From Dictyocoela muelleri (lineage: Eukaryota > Microsporidia), in contig SDVU01000719.1 of NCBI GenBank assembly GCA_016256075.1, positions 1 to 11,168 of the forward strand: DNA of 11,168 nt. The letters run 5' to 3'. This document shows positions 1 to 8,083 of this stretch, piece after piece. Each line of letters begins with the position of its first letter. Within the stretch, counting starts at the first letter, position 1. Position numbers and translations under genes: made by a program. The notes under the pieces are model-generated. The model did no database searches and was not told where the DNA came from. It worked only from the letters and a program-made list of their open reading frames with translations.

Positions 1-290
1 AGGTAATTAGAGGCTTTTTCATGATATTTTATTTATCACTACTTTTTGCCGAGATGCGTCGCCGCACTCATCCCCACCCTAGGAGAAGCCCTTCTGCTTC
101 ATTGTCATTATAGACCAAGTCTTAATCAGCCATACCACACTGGAACAATTGTATGTTAATACTATATTTCTATAGTTTCTGTCCGCTTAATACATTCCCT
201 CATTATTTATTAAAGAGTGACGTCAGCGGGATTCGAACGACGATACTTAAATTTTACATTGAAGAGTGTTAACCACTGAGCTATCTGGCC
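1..290 (-). mobile_element. tRNA-derived SINE, copy 1 (runs off the window)
   Basis: Read on the minus strand, the element starts at 290 with a tRNA-like head (GGCCAGATAGCTCAGTGG...) containing both internal Pol III promoter boxes. A tRNA-unrelated body follows, with recognisable blocks GTGTGGTATGGC (around 135-146) and GCGGCGACGCATCTCGGC (around 49-66). The body blocks recur at 300-655, and inverted at 8213-8662, which shows a dispersed repeat family. The head is not a working tRNA: the sequence after the T-arm does not pair with the GGCCAGA acceptor strand. The 3' half lies beyond the left window edge. SINEs of this kind are non-coding and move using LINE proteins; no LINE partner is visible here. 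Confidence 0.75.
229..283 (-). promoter_or_regulatory. Internal RNA polymerase III promoter (A and B boxes) of SINE copy 1
   Basis: The A box TAGCTCAGTGG is at 283-273 and the B box CGTTCGAATCC at 239-229, both on the minus strand. The A box fits the tRNA consensus fully and the B box differs from GGTTCGANTCC only in its first base. The spacing of about 44 bases between box starts is that of a tRNA gene. Having both boxes suggests the head was transcribable when the copy inserted. Confidence 0.7.
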
Positions 291-655
291 TCTACATGCT
301 GACAATATATAAAATTGTCAACCCGAAGAGATGTCACTAAATTTAGTGTTTAGAGCTTTGGTTTTAGATATTAAACCAAAAAGTTACTCATAAGCACCTC
401 GGCGGCCATAATGTATACGCCATTTTAATTTTATCAATGAATCAACAACGTAATGGTAATTATAGACTGATAATTTTCGTTAGTTTCTATTTTTTTGCCG
501 AAATGCGTCGCCGTAATCATTACAGCTGGTAGTGTTTTTTAGCTTTATATTATATTAGACTAATTCTTAATTAGATGAACCACATTAGAACAATATTACT
601 ACTATGGTTATTGATGCCTTATTTCATTGTTAATTCTTTATTAAATAATCATTTA
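291..655 (-). mobile_element. tRNA-derived SINE, copy 2, head degraded
   Basis: The same body blocks as copy 1 occur in the same orientation: GCGACGCATTTCGGC around 494-508 and a CTAATGTGGTTCATC-like block around 573-590. The 3' part (a CTTATGAGTAAC block, then CTTCGGGTTGACA, ending near GCATGTA at 291-300) matches the 3' halves of the plus-strand copies at 750-945 and 8500-8662. Its tail abuts the head of copy 1 with essentially no spacer, so the two form a head-to-tail pair. The tRNA-like head expected near 640-720 cannot be recognised there; that stretch is now A+T-rich. The palindrome CACTAAATTTAGTG (335-348) and a TGACAAT/ATTGTCA hairpin (300-320) lie in its tail and are probably incidental. 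Confidence 0.6.
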
Positions 656-749
656 AATTGCACAAAATTGATTTATTTAAAATTGATTTCTTATAAATTG
701 TTATTTTTTTTTAAAAATAAAAATTTAGGTACCTACCTTGGGTTTGGGC

Positions 750-945
750 AACATTCTAAAGAAGACACATTACCTGTATCCTGCTGAGTTATTGATAAAA
801 CGAAGATCGAGTATACATCTGGGCTTCTGGGTAGCTTAAGAAGTGACGTATGATTGGAACACCAAAAACCAAAGGTCAAGACCACAGTAGAAGACAAGTC
901 TCCGGGTTGGCAGCTATGGATGTTGTCTAAATGTAATATATATAT
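750..945 (+). mobile_element. 3' half of the same SINE family, copy 3, plus strand
   Basis: From about 785 this stretch aligns with 8503-8662. The shared order is GAGTTATTGAT, a TATACATCT block, GCTTAAGAAGTGACGTAT, CTCCGGGTTGGCAG, then GGATGTTGTCTAAATGTAAT. The 5' half (tRNA head and the GCGACGCAT block) is absent, which is the usual 5' truncation of retroposed copies. It points towards copy 2, so the two copies have their heads facing. The tail runs into an AT dinucleotide stretch at about 934-948, directly before the long palindrome. Confidence 0.6.
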
Positions 946-1840
946 ATAATAAACAATTATAAAATATAAATTTTCAAAGTTTATTTGAAATTAGTAAATA
1001 TTTAGAATCATTTATAACGGGTATATTTTTTCAGGGTTTTGAAATTTATAGGACTATTTTTGCAAAGTTATAGACCCATTTTACTACAGTTATATATACA
1101 ATACCAAAGATATCAAAAGATTTCAGGTCTTTTATCGCAATTTTACGTTTTTTATCGTACACTTACGCTAGCAGACCTAAAAAATATATTATAAAGATTT
1201 AAAACTCGAATTTTAATGTTTATAATAAAATTTAAATAAATATTGGTTCTTATTTGACTTTTTTATTGAGAACAATACCAGTTCCCTGCCTCTTGCATAC
1301 CGTCTCGAAAAAAGTAAAAGCTACCAATGTGGCACATCAGGTTCAAAAAAATCACAATATAATTTTAAATATATATTTCAAGAACACATTTTTATATTCC
1401 TGAAAAGCCAAAATTAAGTAATTTTTTAACTTTACGACTTAATAAATTTTTAAATTTGGGCTAATTCAAAACAAAAATCTTGAAATTTGTTTTTTAAAAC
1501 CATTTTAGATTTCTATTATACTTGGTAATTCTATATTTAGTAGTTTTTACTATTTTTTTAAATTTTGTGTAAGGAAGAGGGGACCGGTATTTTTCTATAA
1601 AAAAAATTAATAAAAACAATTATTTATTTAAATTTTATTGAAAACATTTAAAATTTATTTTTTTTATAATTTTATAAGATATTTTAGGTCTTCTATAGTA
1701 AGTGAACCATAAAAAAGAGTCCTCTTACGCTAGAAGACCTAAAATTTCTTGATACCCTCAGCATTGTGTATAGATCTATAGTAAATATTTTATTATCTAA
1801 AATAAACTTTTAAAATTTATATTTTATTATTGTTTATTAT
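946..1840. repeat. ~895-bp imperfect palindrome (fold-back repeat)
   Basis: The right half, read in reverse complement, follows the left half from the outer edge to the centre. ATAATAAACA at 946-955 pairs with 1831-1840. TAAAATATAAATTTT near 955-971 pairs with about 1810-1827. A 54-bp block at 1125-1178 bounded by AGGTCT and AGACCT pairs with a 55-bp block at 1686-1740 bounded the same way. AATACCAGTTCCC near 1274-1286 pairs with GGGGACCGGTATT near 1578-1590. TTTCAAGA at 1376-1383 pairs with about 1475-1482. The centre is near 1430 with little or no spacer. The left arm is longer by roughly 75 bases, around 1006-1080. The 54/55-bp blocks are themselves near-palindromic. No coding potential is seen. 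It is either a fold-back or MITE-like element, or an old inverted duplication; a transcript would form a long hairpin. Confidence 0.7.
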
Positions 1841-1852
1841 AATTTTTTATGA

Positions 1853-1951
1853 AGGGGGGTCAAAATTTACAGCCAGCTACATACTTTATATTTTATTTAT
1901 AAAAAATTCTAAAAATTCAATTCTTGATAAACATTTTTGCCTTAAAAAGGC
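1853..1951 (+). repeat. ~100-bp repeat unit, left of the Tc1-like element
   Basis: GGGTCAAAATTTACAGCC, then AGCTACATACTTTA, then AAATTCAATTCTTGATAA and TTAAAAAGG. The same order occurs in the same orientation at 4562-4657, on the other side of the Tc1-like element. This supports a once continuous tandem array that the element split. Confidence 0.55.
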
Positions 1952-1953
1952 TT

Positions 1954-1970
1954 TTCGCCGTTTCGCCACT
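1954..1970 (+). repeat. Left terminal inverted repeat of the Tc1-like element
   Basis: The 17-bp TTCGCCGTTTCGCCACT is the exact reverse complement of 4541-4557. Similarity beyond this core continues only weakly. Confidence 0.7.
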
Positions 1971-2362
1971 GAATATTATTCTAAAAATTATGACACATGA
2001 AAAATTTATTGATAAAAAGCAAACCTAAGAAAAATAAATATGTAATGGATATGACTATAACCTAATATTTTATTTAATGACACTATTTATTGGTGATGTG
2101 TGAAGCGTGGATGTGAGCGAGGGAAAATCTGTTAAAAGAAAATATTATGAAATGTGGTGAAATTTAAGAATTATATTTTTAGAAAATGATTTTATGCAAT
2201 AAAAAAATAACGTGATATAAAAATAAAGTAAATAAATTAAAACTACTTTTATCTTTTAAATTAAATGTTTTTTCCTAAACAATTTTATTTTTTCATAATC
2301 CTTTAAAAAACTAAATAATAATAATATGTGCTAAGCAGGAAAATAATTTTTTATCAATAAAC

Positions 2363-2780
2363 AGAGAATTCCTGAAAATTTGCGAAAGATTCCAGGAATA
2401 ATGATCCGGGCTCCAAATAGAATGAGACAGATTCCTGAAATAATGCGACGGATTCCAGAAATTTTGTGACGGATTCCATAAATAATGAGACATATTCTAA
2501 ATATAATGAGACAGATTCTAGAAATAACGGGACAGATTCCATAAATAATGCGACAGATTCCAGAAATAATGAGACAGATTCCAAAAATAATTGAAAGTTT
2601 ACAAAAACAATTAGACATTTAACAAAAAGAATGTGACATTTAACAGAAATAATGAGATAGATTCCAGCAATAATTAGACATTAAGAAAAATAATTGGACG
2701 GTTTACAAAAATAATTAGACAATTTTTTAGAATTAAAAAGACAAACCCAATAATTAAAAGATGATTTTTAAATATAATGA
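2363..2780 (+). repeat. 21-bp minisatellite, left arm
   Basis: About 19 units of consensus GACAGATTCCAGAAATAATGA. They are best preserved at 2423-2595 and decay towards the gene, with variants such as GACATTTAACAAAAAGAATG and GACGGTTTACAAAAATAATT. Because the period is divisible by three, several minus-strand frames stay open across it; these are not genes. Arrays just inside the ends of DNA transposons commonly bind transposase, but that role is inferred here. Confidence 0.85.
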
Positions 2781-2845
2781 CTGTGTCTGAAATCAAGAGA
2801 AAAACGTAAAGAAATTTCTAAAAAAATATAATAAAAAGGACCCCC

Positions 2846-3795
2846 ATGTTCGAAAATACATATAACGATAATGAAATTTCGGAGAATGGAATAAATGAGC
2901 AAGAAGTATCACAAAATGTGACAAACATTAGGAAAAAAGAAACAAAATTACCGACCCAATGTTTGAACAAATATAACATTTGGGCTCAATAAAAAAGTCT
3001 GTGAAGATATTAGACAAATTTGTAATAAATGTCGAATCCTCGGTATATAGAGCCATAAGTAAAATAGAGGGGCCAACAAAAGCATTTCAATTGCTGATAC
3101 TTAAAAGCCCAGTGTAGGCCTAAAGAAGATAAAAGGGCATTCAACTGAGATTACGAATATTTACGCCTCGTATAATTCTTTAACACGAGATTGTCTGTGA
3201 ACAAACCTAGAGAGCGATGGATAAATATTTCTAAAACATCACGATGTCGAATGGTAAAAAAACAGTTCCCATAACAAAAAAACATTAAAAAATTAGTTTT
3301 TTCGTGTCAAGGCAACAAGGCGCAGTGAAAAAATTTGTAAATACACATTTTCATGTTCTATTTTTTAGATTTGTGGGCAGAAATAACATGTATGTAGACG
3401 AAACGAGATTCAATCTAAAAATCCATTATTTATGGATATGATCTCCAATGTGAGCCCAATAAAGCACCAACCGGCATAAAAAGGACTAAATATATCTTTG
3501 TGTGCGTTAAACTAAGGTTTACTCTAGAAGCAAGCAAAAAAAGGAAGGATGGTATAATGCTGAAAAGTTCGGAGAATTTATTAATAGATCGGCACGCCTA
3601 AGGGCATTTAGATATTCCTTCCTTATTGGTATAGAAAATGCTTCTAAACACAAATCTAGGGAAATTCTAAATAAGTTTGAAAATTATGGCGTTGAAGTCA
3701 AATCACCCCTTATTCGCCGGACCTTAATAAGATCGTATTATTTTGTAGTATTTTTAAATCCAGATTGGAAAGAAACAAACCCGCCCAATGAGTAA
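2846..3795 (+). pseudogene. Tc1/mariner (IS630 superfamily) transposase remnant
   Basis: The clearest blocks lie in one frame. At 3001-3114 an SSVYRAISK stretch looks like a helix-turn-helix. At 3391-3420 YVDETRFNLK matches the first catalytic motif (usually (V/I)DE.GFN). At 3550-3795 AEKFGEFI is followed by FLIGIENASKHKSREIL, matching the second block (usually (I/V)DNA..HKS). The family's third block, TPYSPDLN, is read at 3705-3725 in another frame and runs on as KIVLFCSIFKSRL. The second catalytic D is E here (IEN), and the usual NPIE is NKIV, so the third acidic residue is missing. A 48-codon frame from ATG 2846 to stop 2990-2992 could be the eroded N terminus but lies in a different frame. 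Multiple stops and at least two frame changes show the gene is dead. Function in life: DDE transposase, cut-and-paste at TA. Confidence 0.7.
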
Positions 3796-4027
3796 AAGAA
3801 TTTTAAAGCAGAATATTTTACTGGTTATAGTAGGATTGTGAGATAAATGTGATTTTTTTTGGAAATATTTCTAGGCACATGAAAAGCTTTATAACAATCT
3901 GTTTAATGATAGTCAATAAATGGGTTTTTGTGTTTATTTTTTATCAAAAAAAACTGTTTCTAATTAATTATCAAAAATTTTATTCTAATTTTTTGGAATT
4001 TTTTATAAACAATTCTAAAAACACTCT

Positions 4028-4404
4028 CATTATTTCTAAAATCTGACTTATTAAAAATAGAATCTGTCACAAATTTTTATGATCTGTCTAATTATTTTTA
4101 AAAAACCATCTCATTATTTTTGGATCAGTATTTATAATTCTAAAGAACTGCCTCATTATTTTTGTTAAATGTCACATTATTTTCGTCGAATTTCTAATTA
4201 TTTTTGTAAACTGTCACATTATTTTTTGAAATCTGTCTCATTATTTTTTGAATCTGTCACATTATGTTTTGAATCTGTCTCATTATTTTCGGAATCTGTC
4301 TAATTATTTTTGGAATCTGTTATTTTTTTTGGAATCTGTCTCATTATTTCTTGAATCTGTCTCATTATTTCTGGAATCCGTCTCATTATTTCTAGAATTC
4401 TCTG
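4028..4404 (-). repeat. 21-bp minisatellite, right arm (inverted relative to the left)
   Basis: About 17 units of the complement of the left-arm unit (plus-strand reading TCTGTCTCATTATTTCTGGAA). The units are cleanest at 4225-4400 and more divergent towards the gene. The array ends in TAGAATTCTCTG, the inverse of CAGAGAATTC at the outer edge of the left array (2361-2370), so the two arrays belong to one inverted-repeat pair. Confidence 0.85.
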
Positions 4405-4540
4405 TATTATAATATATTAAATTTATATGCTATAAATTATTATTAATTTAATCACGTTTTGTTAGTATTATGAAAATTTGATCTTTTTTAAATTTTAAGC
4501 GTTTTCGATTGGTGGTGAAAAATCCACCCTTTAATAACTT

Positions 4541-4557
4541 AGTGGCGAAACGGCGAA
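4541..4557 (-). repeat. Right terminal inverted repeat of the Tc1-like element
   Basis: AGTGGCGAAACGGCGAA is the exact reverse complement of 1954-1970, and TA follows directly. Confidence 0.7.
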
Positions 4558-4558
4558 T

Positions 4559-4840
4559 AACGGTCACAATTTGCCGCCAGCTACATACTTTAAATTTTAT
4601 GAATGAAAAATTTATAAAATTCAATTTTTGATAAGCATTTTAAACTTTAAAAAGGGAGGTGTCAGAATTTGCAGTGAGGCTATTTATAAAATCTCGATAT
4701 AAAAATTCAATTTTTAAATTGAGGTCTATTAAATTATAAAAGGGAGTCACATTTTCAAGGAGATCACAATTTGTTGTAACAACATTCTAAATTATTTTAT
4801 AATTATAAAATTCTATTGTTCTTATAAAAAGCAGTTAGAT
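4559..4840 (+). repeat. ~100-bp tandem repeat, about three units, right of the Tc1-like element
   Basis: Units begin with GGTCACAATTTGC or variants near 4562, 4658 and 4762, a period of about 98-102. The shared order is TCACAATTTGC, an AGCTACATACTTTAAA block, AAATTCAATTTTTGATAA, then TTTAAAAAGGGA. Unit 1 is the best match to 1853-1951; unit 3 is the most degraded. This is a local tandem repeat with no coding potential. Confidence 0.55.
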
Positions 4841-5720
4841 ATTCAATATATCAATATATAAGCGACTTGTTTTATCTTAAAAACTGCAGTTATTTCTAAA
4901 TAGCTAAAATTTATAGATATTTAACGGGACTTATTGAATTACCACCTCTGGATAAGATCTTAGAGTTAAGAATCGTTTTATTGAAATATTAGAACAATTC
5001 ATGTCAGTTATAACACATTGTTTCAATTAAAATAGTATCATCATAGTACACGCTGCTTAATTCCACTTTAAATCTCGTTTATTTATTAAATTTACCATAA
5101 TAGTTAAAAAAATCATAGCCTATTATCCCATGTTTTGTGTTAACAAAAAACTACTCTAAAAGATGCTAAAGAATTTTACATTAAAAACCTCATTTACTCG
5201 ATTTTGTGTTTTTTTGCGAGAAAATTAGAATTATTGTCATGATTTGATAAAACATTATATTACCATTTTAACATAATATTTCATGGTGTCAAATTCTCGT
5301 TGTATGTATTGGAAAATCAAAAATAAAGCTGATTCATATTTTTTAAAAATATTTATGTGTTAGTATTTATAAAAATTAAATATTTAGATGAGAAGTTAAA
5401 GTGTAAAATAGTTAAAGAGGTGCACGACATCAACATAAACAAAAAAAATAATTCAATATAATGCTCATATTCATTCTATATAAACGTGTTTTAAAATATT
5501 TTGTTTGATTTTATTTTCAAATAAAACTGTCAAAACAAATTGATCGTTTAGTATGTTATTAAAATTTTTGATATTTATTAAGATCGGCATTTAAATATAA
5601 ATTGAGGCTTCTTGAGTATTCATGCCAATCCCAAAGGGGTTATTATTGAGCAAAAAATTATATAATAAAAAAATTAAGATCATATATAAAAGATTAATTT
5701 TTTATTTATTTAATTAAAAA
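4841..5720. other. A+T-rich intergenic DNA with nothing recognisable
   Basis: Both strands were read for reading frames, repeats shared with the rest of the window, tRNA-like boxes and terminal inverted repeats. Only low-complexity A/T runs were found. Stop codons are frequent in all frames. It may be old repeat DNA eroded beyond recognition. Confidence 0.5.
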
Positions 5721-5726
5721 GCTCTT

Positions 5727-5832
5727 TTAACCCTTAATCGATTAAGTACACAAATATGTGTACTCAAAAAATCACTAATTACACATACACGTGTACTCAA
5801 AAAAAAACTCCAAGTACACATATATGTGTACT
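5727..5832 (+). repeat. TTAA-CCC element end with three GTACAC palindromes
   Basis: TTAA (5727-5730) is directly followed by CCC and the palindrome CTTAATCGATTAAG (5733-5746). Three 20-bp palindromes follow at 5745-5764, 5778-5797 and 5813-5832; the last is the perfect AGTACACATATATGTGTACT. They are spaced 33 and 35 bases apart and separated by TCAAAAA-type linkers. A TTAA target followed by CCC is the terminal arrangement of piggyBac-type elements, and subterminal palindromes would fit. No matching GGGTTAA end was found, so the class is only a suggestion. The palindromes themselves are certain. Confidence 0.6.
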
Positions 5833-5885
5833 GAAATAATTTAAAAATTTTATATGACGCTTGTCTGAAAATATAATTATACAGT

Positions 5886-6060
5886 CTTTTTATTTATTAT
5901 AGTCTACTCGTTGCGTTATTATAGCCCCTCGGTGCATTATTATAGCCCTTTGTAGCATTATCATAGTCCCTTCGTTGCATTATAAGTTTTGCAAACTTTT
6001 AGATCCATTTGCAGATTTATAGACCCTTTTTGCCAGCGTTTTACATCCTCTTACAATATT
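5886..6060 (+). repeat. ~21-bp degenerate tandem repeat (TTATTATAGCCC type)
   Basis: About eight units of TTATTATAGCCCCTTCGTTGCA character. The first four (5895-5982) are clear; later ones drift to TTTTAGATCCATTTGCAGA and TTTATAGACCCTTTTTGCC. Similar units (TTTATAGGACTATTTTTGC, TTATAGACCCATTTTAC) occur at about 1047-1085, in the extra segment of the left arm of the long palindrome. Confidence 0.6.
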
Positions 6061-6079
6061 TTAGATATCTTGTTTAATT

Positions 6080-6175
6080 TCACTCCGTTAATTAATTTTT
6101 AACGTTTTTTTAAACTTTTTTTAACCCTTATTTTATACACTTATTTTTTAACTCATATTTTTGGTCTTATACCAA
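6080..6175 (+). repeat. T-rich TTTTTAACCC repeat, left block
   Basis: Degenerate units such as TTTTTTTAACCCTTATTTT and TTATTTTTTAACTCATATTT. The same unit in the same orientation forms a longer block at 9483-9795, on the far side of the MULE candidate. Confidence 0.45.
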
Positions 6176-6179
6176 TTTA

Positions 6180-6337
6180 CCCAATTCAAAAATGCCCAAT
6201 CCCCCGAAATGCTAAATCTCCCAAATGCCTAATCCCCAAAATGAATAATTTTCTAAAATGCCCAATCCCCCAAATGCTAATCCCCCAAATGCTAATCCCC
6301 CAAATGCTAATCCTCCAAATGCTAATCCCCCAAATGC
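6180..6337 (+). repeat. ~15-bp minisatellite (CCCCCAAATGCTAAT), left
   Basis: Ten units: older ones of 15-17 bp (for example CCAATCCCCCGAAATGC) on the left, and four to five nearly identical TAATCCCCCAAATGC units at about 6277-6333, suggesting recent expansion inwards. It is G+C-richer than its surroundings and ends at CCGATCGATCACCGC. Confidence 0.85.
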
Positions 6338-6642
6338 CGATCGATCACCGCTAAAAATTAATTCAAAAAGATAAATTTTTTTTATTTCAATCCTATATTT
6401 AATATTTTTTTTATTTTTTTTTACAAATGCAAATTTTTTTCTGGGTTATGAGCAACGAAAATTCTCCTATGCCGGATTTTAAGTATTTCATCTATATATT
6501 GAATCCAAGCGGGCCAATAACAGGAGATATTGGTGTTGTTAATACATCAAGGTTGCCCTATTACAAATGTGACTAGCGTGACTGAAATACTCAGTGTTGG
6601 ATGTTTGAATCCATAAAGAAGTCTAAAAATAGAAGTCGGGAT

Positions 6643-6675
6643 AACCAATAATGATTAGGTGTGTTATTATTGGTT
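6643..6675. repeat. Short hairpin AACCAATAAT / ATTATTGGTT
   Basis: A perfect 10-bp inverted repeat with a 13-base loop, upstream of the MULE gene. Its role is unknown and it could be chance in A+T-rich DNA. Confidence 0.4.
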
Positions 6676-6773
6676 TCTGAGTGGTGAAACATTGTTATGA
6701 TATTAAACTATTGGTTCAATTGTAAACAAGTACAGTTTTAAAGTATCTAACAATTCTTATTAGATATTAAAGC

Positions 6774-6780
6774 TATATAA
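6774..6780 (+). promoter_or_regulatory. Possible TATA box before the MULE reading frame
   Basis: TATATAA lies 21 bases before the ATG at 6801. In DNA this A+T-rich, such a match is weak evidence; only its position in front of the longest MULE frame makes it worth listing. Confidence 0.25.
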
Positions 6781-6800
6781 AGAATAAAAATTAAATAAAT

Positions 6801-7950
6801 ATGTTATTTCAATCTAAGTTTATTTTTATGCAACGAAAGTCTCGCACAGGTGAACGAGAACTAAATCCAACCCTCAGTATCAATAGAGATGAACATTTTC
6901 ATTCAAACCACAAAGAAAAAGTCGTTATCTATAAACTGAAAGAAGAAATTAATAAAAAGATTGTCCAGAAACCTTACGCTTCAACATTCAAAATTTATGT
7001 AGGTTCGAAAAACAATTCAGAAGATATTTTATTAAAGGCCTTGCTATATCCAGATTCATTCCATCATTTGATTCTTTTTAAACCAATATTTATAGTTGGA
7101 AAACGAAGTTAGTTCCTTATGCCGTCTTATTAATTATATAAGCTTTCATATGAGTTCTTTAATCTGGGCCTAGATGATAATTTATTGTTGCATGTCGAGA
7201 ATTTGTGTGATCGTCTGGACACACTAGGAGAAAAAGATTATATAGAAAAAAGTTTCACGTAAACCCTCGATAAAATACTTATATTGAAACCTTTAAATCA
7301 TTCACAACATTATTTTTAAGTCTAAATCATTTACGTGTTTTTTCTGGTCAAAGTTTCTCATAGATTTAAGTTTTTATGAATGAAAAAAACCCGAACTATT
7401 GTACACGAAAGTGTTTAATATAATTAAATAAAAGCTTTCAGAACACGAAATTGACCTTTCACCTGGAAATGTACAAATATATTTCAAAATGGCGGTTTTC
7501 AATAGTTTACAAAGAGTTATGCAGAAACATCAATAAATAGATGCTTCATTAATTTTGGTCAAGCTATTACGAGACGAGTACAAAGGTAAGACTAGTAAGC
7601 GTTTATCACGAAAATATTAATTTTAGAAATTGTGAACAACATCTTCTTCTTTAGCATTAGTTCTAATGTAATAAATAGACAATTGCTGGGCTCATATTTT
7701 ATCATTATGGACTATTGAAATCCCTGGAACAGTAATTCTACAAAATTATATTTATGATACTTGGTTAAATAACATTGAAAGATCTTTATTCAGTAGACAA
7801 GTTTTGAATAATTTTGGAATGATTAGATGCAGAACAAATAATGCAGCCAAAGGTTTCCTTTACTGTTTAAATGAAATTTTCAATAAGTCAAATGCTAGTT
7901 TATATAAGATTTTTTCTGCCATAAAAGATATACATATATATATTGTGTAA
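6801..7950 (+). pseudogene. MULE transposase remnant
   Basis: Three blocks in MULE order are visible. First, a 103-codon open frame at 6801-7112 contains an H-x-x-x-H stretch (EHFHSNHKEKV), resembling the tail of a FLYWCH-type zinc domain, and the lysine-rich linker usual after it. Second, RCFINFGQAITRRVQR at 7539-7586 matches the core GC.FH(F/L).Q...R.(I/V)Q block. Third, a 91-codon frame without an early ATG (7675-7950) carries CRTNNAAKGFLYCLNEIF and SNASLYKIFSAIKDI, matching the conserved C-terminal block (RTNN..EG.H..LN..F...HPSLW). The region around the DDE residues between 7113 and 7670 is broken by several stops and frame changes. The MULE call is firm because of the RTNN block; the FLYWCH reading is tentative. 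The length fits a shortened version of the family's usual 400-plus residues. Confidence 0.7.
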
Positions 7951-8083
7951 GTGAGCTTGAAATGTTATTATATATAGGAAGTTTCAAATTTAGAAAAATA
8001 ATATATGTCGATCAAGATCATCGAATAGACGATTGTGGATAAATTTAGAAAATTATGAAATCAATTAATTGAATTATTGGATA

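Larger units (their letters stand above)
1954..4557 (+). mobile_element. Tc1/mariner-like DNA transposon with minisatellite-bearing terminal arms (degraded)
   Basis: The boundaries rest on a perfect 17-bp inverted repeat, TTCGCCGTTTCGCCACT at 1954-1970 and its complement at 4541-4557, which is G+C-rich against an A+T-rich background. Inside each end lie long imperfect inverted arms: shared AACGTGAT and CAGAGAATTC blocks, then a 21-bp minisatellite in opposite orientations (2363-2780 and 4028-4404). A broken transposase gene lies between them on the plus strand. The right end is followed by TA (4558-4559), the target dinucleotide of this superfamily, but the left end is preceded by TT, so the target duplication is not clean. 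The Tc1/mariner assignment comes from the transposase motifs. Arms this long and repetitive are not typical of simple mariner elements. Confidence 0.6.

Noticed and set aside
217-290. Functional tRNA gene on the minus strand
   Set aside because: The A and B boxes are good, but the acceptor strands do not pair, the T-stem is imperfect, and the sequence continues into a repeat body shared with other loci. It is a SINE head.
575-787. 70-codon plus-strand frame
   Set aside because: It crosses the antisense of SINE copy 2, A/T-rich filler and SINE copy 3, and has no motif; its composition is that of A+T-rich noise.
2311-2618. Three overlapping minus-strand frames (60-95 codons) with repeat peptides
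   Set aside because: They are products of the 21-bp array, whose period is a multiple of three; several frames are open at once, as expected of non-coding repeats.
3849-4046. 65-codon plus-strand frame
   Set aside because: It lies past the transposase C-terminal motif and runs into the right minisatellite; Phe/Ile/Asn/Lys-rich with no motif.
2363-6337. CRISPR-like arrays
   Set aside because: The repeats are contiguous tandem units without unique spacers, in clearly eukaryotic transposon context.
6448-6576. 42-codon plus-strand frame upstream of the MULE gene
   Set aside because: Its composition is more protein-like than its neighbours (MSNENSPMPDFKYF start), but it is short, matches no motif I know, and is separated from the MULE frame by stops. 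It could be an eroded N terminus of the MULE protein.
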